A DNA stretch of 64,000 nt from Oligoflexia bacterium. GTDB taxonomy: Bacteria > Bdellovibrionota_C > UBA2361 > JBGSMV01. The DNA lies in the NCBI GenBank assembly GCA_019694515.1, contig JAIBBU010000013.1:2501-66500 (forward strand), in the 5' to 3' direction. The translations under genes were made by a program, and so were the position numbers. Shown here piece after piece: positions 7,419 through 15,656 of the stretch (its first letter is position 1; every line of letters starts with the position of its first letter). The notes beneath the pieces are model-generated. The model saw only the letters and a program-made list of their open reading frames with translations, was not told the DNA's origin and did not search any database.

Positions 7419-7699
7419 TGGTTGTTCCTCGGGATCATTTTACTCCTCACCAAAATGATCTAAGTATTAAAGCAATGGAGAAAATGGTGAGAACAAACGC
7501 ACGACGATATCAGACCGAGCTAAAGCACCTTTACGAGACGCTGCATTATCTAAGTGATGCGGGCGTATATACACCGCCCTCTAGTGCTGATGAGCTGCAG
7601 ATGATGAGACTCTTAAACGGAGAGGGTGAGAACCGTGAGGAAAAATTTGTAGAGTTAGCCTGCAAGATCGCCAACACTCGATATATTCGTATTCATTAG
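7412..7699 (+). CDS. hypothetical small protein
   Basis: Up to 95 residues, with an alternative ATG at 7474 that gives 74. The sequence is charged and mostly helical (NARRYQTELKHLYETLHYL), with a Pro-rich turn (YTPPSS) and a second helical part (DELQMMRLLNGEGENREEKFVELACKI). No signal peptide, membrane helix or known motif is seen. It follows the preceding gene by 13 bp on the same strand and so could be co-transcribed. Codon use looks normal for the window. A real gene is likely but not certain. Confidence 0.5.
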   Translation: MTVVVPRDHFTPHQNDLSIKAMEKMVRTNARRYQTELKHLYETLHYLSDAGVYTPPSSADELQMMRLLNGEGENREEKFVELACKIANTRYIRIH

Positions 7700-8056
7700 C
7701 AAGGCCGAAAAAGGGCCGATTAAATCCGTGCTACGAATAGGGCTCCTGTTATTATTTATAAGAGGAGGGAATAGCGAGATGGAGGAATTACCATCAGTCG
7801 CTGAGGGCACAGTATAACTAGCGTTCCTGAATCACATGGCAGTTCGTGCTCCTACAGCCAGCTGCGCGAACGCAGCATTGCTGAGGTTTATTGGGATCAG
7901 CAAGTTATACGCATGCATCGACGCTCTGCTCTGAGAAGATTTCGTATTCTTTGTTTTTTTCAGTGATGCCTTCACTTTTTTGGAAGCAACTACCCTTAGA
8001 TCGCTGATTGGGCTAACAGGGAGCATGAGCTAGTTTAGACTGGTGGCTTCTATTTT
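7700..8056. other. intergenic stretch without a convincing gene
   Basis: A small hairpin (GGCC-N7-GGCC, around 7704-7716) follows the upstream gene and may be a weak terminator. A very strong RBS-like AGAGGAGGG (7761) precedes an ATG at 7779 that runs only 12 codons, so it may be a leader peptide or the remnant of a gene. A 64-codon minus-strand frame (7832-8026) is Lys/Ser-rich with no family resemblance and I do not call it. Confidence 0.4.
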
Positions 8057-8065
8057 TGTTATAAT
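8057..8065 (+). promoter_or_regulatory. extended -10 promoter TGT-TATAAT
   Basis: TG-N-TATAAT ends 12 nt before the ATG at 8078. No good -35 is seen. If used, transcription would begin about 5 nt before the start codon and bypass the GAGG RBS, giving an almost leaderless mRNA. Confidence 0.45.
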
Positions 8066-8077
8066 ATTGAGGTTCTC

Positions 8078-8626
8078 ATGAGACGTTTGGACGTTTATCT
8101 AAAGTCCGGCCTTCTAATCATTGTTGGCGCACTTTTATTCACTGGCTCGGCCCAGGCGATATCGATCTTTCCTGGCGAAGGCGGAGGAGCAAGTCCGCGT
8201 ATTGGCTCAGTAGTAAATATTGACTGCGGATTCGTTAGAGACGGAATTGAATTAGCAACCGCTCTAAATAGAATGCCGCTCAAGGTTTGTACCAAGATTG
8301 CTCCGGGGAATGTAAATAACGGGCAGAAGAAGATGGGACTTAGCTGCTCAGCGAGCGGGGATCCTTCGTCTCGCTCTCTTACGCTTCAGGCTAGTTCGCC
8401 AAATAAGCGGATCAACGTACTGTTGAGTTTGAACCTTCCGGATGCGAATGGGCTTATCGATGGCGATATCAATGTTAGAGTGGAGGATACGCTTAGTGGG
8501 GGAGACCTGGCGTTCTATAATTCCCGTGTCACCTTGGTGAAGGGAAAATCATTCGACATGTATAGTGAACATGGTAACGACATGGATCTGCAGTCTATGC
8601 TGTCATGTCTCATGACAATAGAATAA
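8078..8626 (+). CDS. secreted protein of unknown function
   Basis: 182 residues with a Sec signal peptide: positive N-terminus, hydrophobic core LLIIVGALLFTG, and cleavage after SAQA at about residue 27. The mature protein has four Cys (C50, C71, C89 and C177 roughly) that could pair as disulfides, a Gly-rich beginning (PGEGGGA) and alternating beta-like segments (LLSLNLPDANG, DINVRVEDTLSGGDLAFYNSRVTLV). No membrane anchor is present. I do not recognise the family. It is monocistronic and ends at a strong hairpin shared with the convergent gene. The last codons contain an inverted repeat (TGTCATG-TCT-CATGACA, 8601-8617). Confidence 0.7.
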   Translation: MRRLDVYLKSGLLIIVGALLFTGSAQAISIFPGEGGGASPRIGSVVNIDCGFVRDGIELATALNRMPLKVCTKIAPGNVNNGQKKMGLSCSASGDPSSRSLTLQASSPNKRINVLLSLNLPDANGLIDGDINVRVEDTLSGGDLAFYNSRVTLVKGKSFDMYSEHGNDMDLQSMLSCLMTIE

Positions 8627-8652
8627 TCACGGGGCTGTAACTTCCTTTTGAA

Positions 8653-8697
8653 AGCTGGGCGGTTAGCTACCCTAGAGTGGTCTAACCGCCCCCAGCT
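8653..8697. terminator. bidirectional hairpin between convergent genes
   Basis: A 14-bp interrupted stem (AGCTGGG plus CGGTTAG against CTAACCG and CCCAGCT, with a 2-nt bulge) and a 15-nt loop lies between the secreted-protein gene (+) and the next gene (-). On the minus strand TTTCAAAAGG follows. Stem strength and placement suggest that it ends transcription from both sides. Confidence 0.6.
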
Positions 8698-8733
8698 ACG
8701 GAAACACCTTTTTCATTTCCGAATTACTAATTG

Positions 8734-9261
8734 CTAATAGCGATGCTCCCCGTCATTGAGCTCATGATTGAGGCTCCTGCGGTAAGCATCGTGATCCCGC
8801 TCTAAATCCCGCCGCTCGGCGCTGGAGAGATAGCCATCTGCTCGGTAACGCGCATATTCGCGCTGCAGTTCAGCCTGGCGGTCCTTCAGATCTCGCACTT
8901 CGCGAGCGCTTAGCTGGCCGCTTTGTACTCCATGCCATAACTCGCGCGAGTCCCAAGCTGCTCCGTCACCGGAGTTAAACGCCGGCTGTCTGTATTGAGT
9001 CGGTCGCTCTCCAAACCATCCTGGATTGCCCCAGAAAGGTCCAGGCCGCCATTCCGAGTGGTTGGAGTACCCCGGTCTCTGGGGCGCGACTGGGTAGTGA
9101 CCTCCAGTCGGCCAATACTTGCGCGCCTGACCGGGCGGAATTTTGTAATGAGAATAGTCGTGGTGTTTGCTTTGATGATGCCAGGAGCGCGATTCGGCGC
9201 TGCTGATTTCAGGTATCAGTAGTAGTCCCAAAGCCATAATAGCTAGCATTTCTTTTTTCAT
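8734..9261 (-). CDS. secreted His/Trp/Pro-rich protein with C-terminal helical repeats
   Basis: 175 residues. A signal peptide (MKKEMLAIMALGLLLIP, cleavage near ISSA-ES) is followed by a His/Tyr/Pro/Gly/Trp-rich region (HHQSKHHDYSHYKIPPGQ; several PG and GW pairs) up to about residue 115. Residues 118-170 form two helical repeats of the type SGQLSAREVRDLKD and DGYLSSAERRDLERD. This motif recurs in proteobacterial periplasmic proteins that databases call hypothetical or RcnB-like. The His-rich part suggests metal binding, which is inference. An AAAGGAAT RBS precedes the ATG. Confidence 0.7.
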   Translation of the reverse strand: MKKEMLAIMALGLLLIPEISSAESRSWHHQSKHHDYSHYKIPPGQARKYWPTGGHYPVAPQRPGYSNHSEWRPGPFWGNPGWFGERPTQYRQPAFNSGDGAAWDSRELWHGVQSGQLSAREVRDLKDRQAELQREYARYRADGYLSSAERRDLERDHDAYRRSLNHELNDGEHRY

Positions 9262-9492
9262 TTTCCATTCCTTTCAGAAAATATCTCAAGGCCCAATTGG
9301 AGTGCTGTAAATTTGCGCCTCTTAAAAGACGCCTATTTCGGTCTCAATATTCGGTTCCTAAAGGTGACGGCGCGGGAGTCTGAACGGTTGACAGGGCTAT
9401 GCAGTTAATAGGCGCATGAGTTCAGAAAGCGCCTGATGGAGATCATCCTGGGGGTGCTGCTAGCGGGCAGGCCCCTGGCGGGCGTGGGCGGG

Positions 9493-10737
9493 TTATGCCA
9501 GGACCTTGCTGATAGCGGCTGCAACGGCGTCGATGTTTTGGAGATTCAGCGCTGACAAGCAGAGTCTGCCATTTCCTACTACATACATGCCGTCGTTATC
9601 CTTAAGTCTCGTGACCTGTACTCCTGACAAACCAGTCATTACGAACATTCCATGCGTCTTGGAAAAATGGGCGAAACGCTCTTGATGACCGGCATCGGCA
9701 AGCTTTGCAGCAAGCTGATTGCGATTGCGGTCCAGCCGCAGGCGCATCTCATTAAGCTCTTTCATCCAAAGCGCTCTTAGCTCCGGAGTGGAAAGAATTA
9801 GGTCGACGATCGCAGCGCCATCCATCGGTGGATTGGAATAATTATTTCTGATGTCGGTTTTTAGCTGCGAAAGGACTGTTGAGGCGTGTTTTGCAGAACG
9901 GCAGAATAGGTGCAGAGCGCCGACTCTGCGGTTGTACATCGAAAAATTCTTAGAGAACGACTGCGCTACGAGGAACGGCAAGCCGCGTCGACTAAAGGCC
10001 TTAATACTTTCTAAGTCGGCTTCCAGTCCCAGGCCCAAGCCCTGGTATGCCATGTCGAGCAGGGGAACCAGGCCACGTTCTTCGCAAATCTGAGCGACTT
10101 CAGTCCAACCCTGAAGATCTAGATCCAGCCCGCTTGGGTTATGGCAAACTGCATGCATTAACACTACAGTTTGCGGCGCCGCTGCCCGCAAACAGGCCTG
10201 CATTTCACTGGGCAGCAGCCGATGGCTGTTCAAATCGTAGTAAGGGTACTGAGAGATCTTGAATCCCGCGCGCTCAAACAGACTGATATGAACAGGCCAG
10301 GTCGGTGCCGAAACCAGGATGGTTTTCGTGTTAAGATGCCGGCTTAGAAAATCTGCCGCGAGCCTTAAAGCGCCGGTTCCACCCAAACTCTGCACCGTGA
10401 CCACAGCTTCGGGATCGACCCAGCTGCTGCCGTGAATTAGGAGTTCCTTTACGCGAGTGCTGAAGCTTTCCGTGCCCGGCATCCCCAAGTAATCTACCAG
10501 CTTTCCTGCTGCTAATTTTTCATGCAGCAAGGTCTCGGCCTTCAAAGCAGCCGCCATCTTTTCCAGACGTCCGGACTCGGCGTAATAGACGCCCACACTC
10601 AGGTCTACCTTGTTGGGCCGCGGGTCGGCTAAATATTGCTGTTTAACGCCGAAAAGTGGATCTGGTGCGGCTTCTACGACGGTATCAAACGGATTACTAA
10701 ACACACCAAATTCCTCCTTGAGTGCAGCCTGGCTCAT
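9493..10737 (-). CDS. aromatic/aspartate aminotransferase (class Ia, TyrB/AspC type)
   Basis: 414 residues, close to the about 397 of AspC/TyrB. PLP enzyme that exchanges an amino group between aspartate or aromatic amino acids and 2-oxoglutarate. Visible markers are: N-terminal DPLFGVKQQYLADPRPNKV with VDLSVGVYY; SLGGTGALRLAADFL; substrate-loop HNPSG; DMAYQGLG; and the PLP lysine in SFSKNFSMYNRRVG with the phosphate-contacting Arg next to it. The C-terminal Arg that binds the substrate carboxylate is in GRLCLSALN. HNPSG replaces the usual HNPTG, a conservative change. It diverges from the cystathionine gamma-synthase-type gene, and the shared region contains direct repeats and a CCCTGCAGGG palindrome. 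Confidence 0.92.
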   Translation of the reverse strand: MSQAALKEEFGVFSNPFDTVVEAAPDPLFGVKQQYLADPRPNKVDLSVGVYYAESGRLEKMAAALKAETLLHEKLAAGKLVDYLGMPGTESFSTRVKELLIHGSSWVDPEAVVTVQSLGGTGALRLAADFLSRHLNTKTILVSAPTWPVHISLFERAGFKISQYPYYDLNSHRLLPSEMQACLRAAAPQTVVLMHAVCHNPSGLDLDLQGWTEVAQICEERGLVPLLDMAYQGLGLGLEADLESIKAFSRRGLPFLVAQSFSKNFSMYNRRVGALHLFCRSAKHASTVLSQLKTDIRNNYSNPPMDGAAIVDLILSTPELRALWMKELNEMRLRLDRNRNQLAAKLADAGHQERFAHFSKTHGMFVMTGLSGVQVTRLKDNDGMYVVGNGRLCLSALNLQNIDAVAAAISKVLA

Positions 10738-10933
10738 GTGGTTCCTATCATTTTTAGGATTGGATTTTCCCTGCAGGGCATGAAAATTCTATCATTTTTG
10801 TCTCGGAAAAGCCTAGAAAAAACCCGCCAACAGCCTGATGCGCAATAAAAGCGCTTACTGCTAAGGAGGTGTTTGCCTCGTCTCCAAAGCCGCGGTAACT
10901 TGACAATTGTATGCAAGGATACGGAGGGAAAAC
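10738..10933. promoter_or_regulatory. divergent promoter region with direct repeats and a palindrome
   Basis: Two copies of CTATCATTTTT lie about 45 bp apart (10744 and 10789) and flank a perfect CCCTGCAGGG palindrome (10769-10778), which is itself between ATTTTC and GAAAAT. The arrangement sits between two amino-acid metabolism genes and looks like an operator region. No known riboswitch is recognised. Confidence 0.35.
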
Positions 10934-12094
10934 TTGAAAGAACAATCTAACGGACTAAAATTTTCGACGTTGGCAATTCATGCCGGGCAGCCACCGGCCA
11001 AGCCCTACAATGCGGTGATGACTCCGGTTTATCAGACCTCAACCTATGTGCAGGCCTCTCCGGGCACATTTGTGGAAGGCTATGATTACGGTCGGACCGC
11101 TAACCCCACCCGTACTGCACTGGAGGAAAATTTGGCTGCGCTAGAGGGCGCGAAGTTCGGACTTTGTTTCGCCTCAGGATGTGCGGCGATGTCGGCGGTG
11201 CTTCATTCTCTGAACGCGGGCGATCATGTGGTGCTGTGTGACGATGTGTACGGGGGCACCTTTAGATTGATTGATAAGGTTTTTTTGAGGATGGGGATCA
11301 CGCACACTACCGTGGATATGTGCGATCTCGCGGCGGTTGAGAAAACGTTTAACAAACAGACCAAATTGGTTTGGATCGAGACCCCCACGAATCCGATGCT
11401 TAAGGTGATCGACATCGGGCGCATTGCGGCGATGGCCAGGGCCCACAATTGCCGGGTGCTGGTTGATAATACTTTTGCCTCGCCCTATCTCCAGACCCCA
11501 CTGACGTTGGGCGCTGATATCGTGTGTCACTCTGTAACCAAGTATATTGGCGGCCATTCGGATGTGATCGGCGGCGCCTTAATGTTGAATGACTCCGAAT
11601 GGGCCGAACGGTTGTATTTTCTTCAAAATGCGGTTGGTGCAGTGCCTGCACCGTGGGACTGCTTTCTGACGCTGCGCTCGACTAAGACATTGCAGGTACG
11701 CATGGAACGGCACTGCGATAACGCACGTAAGGTTGTCGATTTTCTTAAGAGCAGTTCCAAAGTCGAGAAGATCTATTATCCCGGCCTGGCGTCACACCCC
11801 AATCATGATATTGCGCGGGCACAGATGCGCGATTTTGGCGGCATGCTAAGCGCCCGCATCAAAGGCGGGTTGTCAGCGGCGAAGAGCTTCCTTGAGCGGC
11901 TCAAAATCTTCTCTTTGGCTGAATCTCTGGGCGGAGTGGAATCGCTGGCCGAGCATCCAGCGATCATGACGCATGCCAGCATCCCTGCTGAGGCTCGAAA
12001 GAAGCTCGGCATTGATGATGGCTTAATCCGTCTCTCGGTAGGCATTGAAGACGCTGAGGATCTGGTTGCTGATCTGGCGCAAGCCTTGGGCTGA
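10934..12094 (+). CDS. cystathionine gamma-synthase / beta-lyase family PLP enzyme
   Basis: 386 residues from a TTG at 10934, chosen because GGAGGG lies 6 nt before it. The frame could extend to 10907 but would lose that RBS. Family signatures are: YDYGRTANPTRTALE; FASGCAAMSAVLHSL; IETPTNPMLKVIDI; DNTFASPYLQTPLTLGADIV; and PLP lysine in HSVTKYIGGHSDVIGG. The C-terminal LAESLGGVESLAEHPAIMTHAS with RLSVGIED is the substrate-binding end. The set is shared by cystathionine gamma-synthase, beta-lyase and gamma-lyase, and sequence alone does not separate them. It works in transsulfuration or methionine biosynthesis. The TTG start suggests moderate expression. Confidence 0.9.
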   Translation: MKEQSNGLKFSTLAIHAGQPPAKPYNAVMTPVYQTSTYVQASPGTFVEGYDYGRTANPTRTALEENLAALEGAKFGLCFASGCAAMSAVLHSLNAGDHVVLCDDVYGGTFRLIDKVFLRMGITHTTVDMCDLAAVEKTFNKQTKLVWIETPTNPMLKVIDIGRIAAMARAHNCRVLVDNTFASPYLQTPLTLGADIVCHSVTKYIGGHSDVIGGALMLNDSEWAERLYFLQNAVGAVPAPWDCFLTLRSTKTLQVRMERHCDNARKVVDFLKSSSKVEKIYYPGLASHPNHDIARAQMRDFGGMLSARIKGGLSAAKSFLERLKIFSLAESLGGVESLAEHPAIMTHASIPAEARKKLGIDDGLIRLSVGIEDAEDLVADLAQALG

Positions 12095-12167
12095 GGCGCG
12101 GTGACTGGATTTGAGGAAAGTCCTCCTCGAATCGGTGTAATACAAGCAAATGTAGTTGAATCGGCAG

Positions 12168-12197
12168 TTCGACTTAGATCTCTTTTGCCTCTATAAT
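12168..12197 (+). promoter_or_regulatory. candidate sigma-70 promoter
   Basis: A consensus TATAAT at 12192-12197 lies 28 nt before the ATG at 12225. The best -35 is TTCGAC (12168-12173) at 18-bp spacing, only a partial match. Confidence 0.4.
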
Positions 12198-12224
12198 AGG
12201 GCTGGGCGGTTTCTAGCCTCCGAT

Positions 12225-12992
12225 ATGGCAAAATACGGCAGAGTCCTGATAATTCTTTGGTCTTTGTTATTGGCGTCTGGGTCCGACGTTGCGGCCGCCC
12301 CGCGTCGAGAACGTGCCATATCGAGATCGATTGCCTGTCCTAAGATCATCGCCGACCCCGCCAGCGCCTCTTATCGACCCCAAAGAACCGGTCGTAGGTC
12401 CTCAGGCAACTACAAGTGCTATCGCAAAGCATCCGACGCTAGGCGTGACGGGTTTCTCTCGCAGTTCGGAGCGGCGATTTCGTCTCAGGACTACACCGGC
12501 TGGTATCGGATCACGCTTAATCTGGTGAAGGATACCTGCACCGGTGATGGGCCCGGCAGCGGTCCCGTTTTGTTCCTGCAGATAAGGCAGACCGAGGCGG
12601 GAGTGTTTGGCGAGTTTTGTCCGGCGATTGGGTCTTATAGCGGAGTACGCTCCGGCTCCGGCTTTGTAATCTCGGGCGAGGGACAGCTTAGTGAGAACCC
12701 GGCGCAGTCTATGTGTGATGATGGGAAGGTGGAGGAGCACCAATATATTGAGATGACCCGGGTGGTCGATCCATTGGCAGCGTTTAATGTTTCATTCAAA
12801 TGGCTGCACTCCTGTTCATCCCAGAGCTCCGGAGATAAAAGCTGTATTAAAGAATATTCAGGGATTGCTTTCCACGAGACGCATATTCTCTGGCCCCCCG
12901 TTTCCGAGAATCGCCACGAGCTGCCGGTGGGGTGTGGGATGGCCCTTCAGAACTGCGCTGATTGTCACCCCGAATTGGCTGCGCGACAGTAA
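12225..12992 (+). CDS. secreted cysteine-rich protein of unknown function
   Basis: 255 residues from the ATG at 12225. Starting there gives a clean signal peptide (MAKYGRVLIILWSLLLASG, cleavage near VAAA). The longer frame from 12156 would put 23 residues before it. The mature protein has at least ten Cys, including CTGDGPGSGP, CSSQSSGDKSC and a terminal CGMALQNCADCHP. The last looks superficially like a c-type heme site (CADCH), but it is a single CxxCH at the very end with no cytochrome fold visible. Central part YTGWYRITLNLVKDTC to FLQIRQTEAGVFGEFC appears beta-rich. Convergent with another Cys-rich secreted protein. Function unknown. Confidence 0.65.
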   Translation: MAKYGRVLIILWSLLLASGSDVAAAPRRERAISRSIACPKIIADPASASYRPQRTGRRSSGNYKCYRKASDARRDGFLSQFGAAISSQDYTGWYRITLNLVKDTCTGDGPGSGPVLFLQIRQTEAGVFGEFCPAIGSYSGVRSGSGFVISGEGQLSENPAQSMCDDGKVEEHQYIEMTRVVDPLAAFNVSFKWLHSCSSQSSGDKSCIKEYSGIAFHETHILWPPVSENRHELPVGCGMALQNCADCHPELAARQ

Positions 12993-13015
12993 ACTCGTGC
13001 CTGCAGGAACGTCCG

Positions 13016-13441
13016 CTATTCTGCGCCCGGATCGTCGATTGAATCATCTTCGTCGCACTCGCCCCGGCTTTTTACTAAGTCCAGCATGGTCTTAATCTGA
13101 GCCGCCGCGTCGTTACGCACATTGGCTGGCAAGATGGTTTTTGTCAGCTTTAGAATTAAGCTCGCGGACTTCAAGCAGGCAATTTTCGCCCCCTTGCTGC
13201 TCTTGAAGCAGCACTGTTCGTAGATTTGGCTCTGCACAACGTTGGACGCCGAGGATTTCGCTACATCGTCCTCGGCGCAATCTGGCACCGCTTCGTAGCA
13301 CGTATCCATTGCATCCGCAGCGCAAACCAACAAAGCATTCAGTTCTTCCGGATCGCAGCGGAAGGTCTCAGCGCGGGCCGCCGTAGTACTCCAACCGCAG
13401 GTAAGGATCAGGGTGAAAGCAAGCAAGTAACTTTTTTTCAT
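13016..13441 (-). CDS. small secreted cysteine-rich protein
   Basis: 141 residues from the ATG at 13441, which gives an immediate signal peptide (MKKSYLLAFTLILTCGW, cleavage near ARA-ET). The frame is open further upstream, to 13504, but those 21 residues do not belong to a signal peptide. The mature chain has eight to nine Cys (CDPEEL, VCAADAMDTC, VPDCAED, QCCFKSS, IACLKS, GECDEDD), so it should be disulfide-bonded in the periplasm. The tail is acidic. It ends 24 bp from the convergent secreted protein. No family recognised. Confidence 0.65.
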   Translation of the reverse strand: MKKSYLLAFTLILTCGWSTTAARAETFRCDPEELNALLVCAADAMDTCYEAVPDCAEDDVAKSSASNVVQSQIYEQCCFKSSKGAKIACLKSASLILKLTKTILPANVRNDAAAQIKTMLDLVKSRGECDEDDSIDDPGAE

Positions 13442-13707
13442 CGGTTTTCCGCGAGTTGTAATTCGGAAGAGGAAGACGGCATTCCTGAGAGAATCTTTGA
13501 GCATCTGCAGCTAAATTTCCCTAGCCTGGGCAAATGCCATCTAAGGGAGGTTCTGCTGCCGGTGGGGAGGTTCCCAAAAAACCTGCGAATTCGAAGAGTT
13601 GTAAGACCTTAAGTCGGGGCAGGAACAGGTGTCTGCAGTTTTGAGTAAGAAGCAGAGCCACACTACACTCTTAAGACTCGGGGCCATAATACCCGCGGAG
13701 TTGGTGT

Positions 13708-15141
13708 GTGAATCAGAACTTAGATTGTACGGCGTCTGGCGACTCGCTTGGCATCGGAGGAATAGATCCTCGAGAAAGCTTTCCTGCGGCTCGGCCTTCT
13801 TCGCCGGCGGCGGTACGATTGCTTCGCGTCGGGGCCCTGCTGGCCGTTTTGCTGGGCAGCAGACCAGCGCTGTCAGAGGAGGTGCCTGAACCTTCCCCGC
13901 CCCGTGCCGATTCGGGGGCCGCCACTGTGGTTGCGCCCAGCGACCCTGCTCGTTTCAGGATTCAAGAGCGTGAATTTCGTCTTTCACGCCTGAGTGTAGA
14001 AAACGACAGCTTGCGTAAGAAACTGGCCGAGGTATCACCACCGGTCGCGGCTCATACCTCGGCGAATTTTGCGACCAGGCTGCGAGATTCGCTCTATCAG
14101 ATATTAGGACAATCTACCGTTGATTTATTGGTAGTTCTGGGGAGCGTACTGGCTGCGGCAGGGCTCCTCCGGCGGCACGCCACCAACTGGTTTAAAATGC
14201 ACGATGAGGATGAGTGCAGTGCCAATGTCACTTTTCTGGCTGGCAACGTCATGACTACGCGCGGTTATTTCGGAGTAAGTAATATTCGAGAGATCTGGCC
14301 CAATGCGATTGAGCAGCAAATGATTCGCCATGCTGAGCAGCAGGCCAATCAGAATAAGGAATGGCCTTTTGCAGGATTTCGGCCTGACGAGCGCGGCCGC
14401 AAGATATTTCGAAAGCTCAGATCTGTGATCTCGCGCGAAGTTGAAAGCTTCAAACTTTGGGAGGTTAAGACTTACTCCGAGGGTCGACTAGCTGCGCTCA
14501 AGGTGCGTTACCCCAGCGCCGGATCGCGCCAAGATCAGCAAGCGGAAGAGGATGCCCCGAACCAAGCTTTCCTGGCGCTCTCTTACGAAGTTAACAAAGA
14601 AGGTCACATGCGTGTTAACACGATTTTGGGTGCTGACCTAATCGATATGTTAACGGATTTGGAGAAATGGTATCGACACACACCGCTGGGCAAATTCGGA
14701 GACCGCGCGTTCTGTGGAGACACCCAGCGGTTAGTCACTAATTTGGAAATGGCAGTGTCGATCGTATTGCAGCAGCCTCAACTAGTAAGACCACTGGTTG
14801 CCGCTCATCCAGAGATTTGGGCCAAGGTCGAGCAAACCGCACATAATCTGCGCCGCCTCCTGGTTTTGGATGTAGATCAGAGCTGCAAGTTTCTGTGGGG
14901 TTATGTCGAGAGCCCATCCAAAGTACGTGTCGAGCTGAATGAAAGAGAGTTAGAGAGACTGCACGAACTGTGGAGCTATAAGCCGGGATTTCTTGATCGT
15001 GCCATCAGCTTCCTACGCCATGAACCTATTCCAAGCGGAGTGCCGCATTGGTTTACAGTCATGGACCTATGGAATCCAGAGCTGGTACTGCCGCGTGTCA
15101 AAGCCCATCAGAGTCGCGATTCCGAATTGGCCTCTCTATAA
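13708..15141 (+). CDS. membrane protein of unknown function with large C-terminal domain
   Basis: 477 residues from a GTG at 13708 with CGGAG 7 nt before it. Residues 36-52 are hydrophobic (LLRVGALLAVLLGS) and act as signal or anchor after an unusually long N-terminus of 35 residues. A Pro-rich part, then a short coiled coil (LSRLSVENDSLRKKLAEV) follow. A second helix (STVDLLVVLGSVLAAAGLL) lies at about 135-155. The remaining 320 residues are soluble, with no motif I recognise; they hold long amphipathic helices such as QMIRHAEQQANQNKEW and NLEMAVSIVLQQPQL. The layout suggests an envelope protein with a cytoplasmic or periplasmic C-terminal domain. No operon partners. Confidence 0.6.
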   Translation: MNQNLDCTASGDSLGIGGIDPRESFPAARPSSPAAVRLLRVGALLAVLLGSRPALSEEVPEPSPPRADSGAATVVAPSDPARFRIQEREFRLSRLSVENDSLRKKLAEVSPPVAAHTSANFATRLRDSLYQILGQSTVDLLVVLGSVLAAAGLLRRHATNWFKMHDEDECSANVTFLAGNVMTTRGYFGVSNIREIWPNAIEQQMIRHAEQQANQNKEWPFAGFRPDERGRKIFRKLRSVISREVESFKLWEVKTYSEGRLAALKVRYPSAGSRQDQQAEEDAPNQAFLALSYEVNKEGHMRVNTILGADLIDMLTDLEKWYRHTPLGKFGDRAFCGDTQRLVTNLEMAVSIVLQQPQLVRPLVAAHPEIWAKVEQTAHNLRRLLVLDVDQSCKFLWGYVESPSKVRVELNERELERLHELWSYKPGFLDRAISFLRHEPIPSGVPHWFTVMDLWNPELVLPRVKAHQSRDSELASL

Positions 15142-15248
15142 AGTTGCAGCACGATGTAATTTCGCTTCCGCAGCAGCCCCGCCACAAGAGGGCGCATCGA
15201 GGCCGGAGACGCCGAGTAATCTTTGCGGATGATACTGCTACTTACTGG

Positions 15249-15656
15249 TTAAAGACTTGAGCCGCTGCCCGCGAGGCCGGTGTCTACGATTAGCCCAGTT
15301 GCGCTGGAATAGGAGTATTCTTTGCTGCCCTTGGGGTGGCTGGCGGTGCCATTAAAGCCCGCAGCCCCGTCCTCGGCCAGCTCTAACGCAATCTCAACGC
15401 CGTCTGAGATTCTAAATCCGGGCAGGGTCGGGGTGTTACATCCCGCTCCGCTGCACGCTACATAGCTTTCGTCGTCAGCGTATTTGGCCTCCTGGCTGTT
15501 TATGGCGTTTCGTAGATCGCTCTCAGCGCGGGCATCGAAACTGCGGCTTCTGTATTCGTCGAATTGTGGAACCGCGATAGAGGCGAGAATGCCGATCACC
15601 GCAATCACCACCAGCAGCTCAATTAATGTGAAACCCCGCTCCCCAAACCCCGTCAA
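15249..15656 (-). CDS. type IV pilin-like protein (PilA/GspG family)
   Basis: 135 residues. The N-terminus carries a prepilin peptidase site: short basic leader MTGFGERG, then FTLIELLVVIAVIGIL with Glu at position 5 of the mature pilin, and ASIAVPQFDEYR. The rest is a small globular domain with two Cys in CSGAGC. Such pilins build type IV pili or the pseudopilus of type II secretion. The start is TTG (15656), supported by AAAGGG upstream. The gene is alone, without assembly genes around it, so it may be a minor or orphan pilin. Confidence 0.88.
   Translation of the reverse strand: MTGFGERGFTLIELLVVIAVIGILASIAVPQFDEYRSRSFDARAESDLRNAINSQEAKYADDESYVACSGAGCNTPTLPGFRISDGVEIALELAEDGAAGFNGTASHPKGSKEYSYSSATGLIVDTGLAGSGSSL

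Noticed and set aside
8601..8617. Inverted repeat TGTCATG-TCT-CATGACA as an operator
   Set aside because: It lies within the last codons of a gene with no promoter nearby; probably chance.
9435..9560. Small plus-strand frame starting MEIILGVLL
   Set aside because: Overlaps the 3' end of the aminotransferase gene in antisense and has no RBS.
12951..12981. CADCH as a cytochrome c heme site
   Set aside because: Single motif at the extreme C-terminus without cytochrome context; recorded as a curiosity only.
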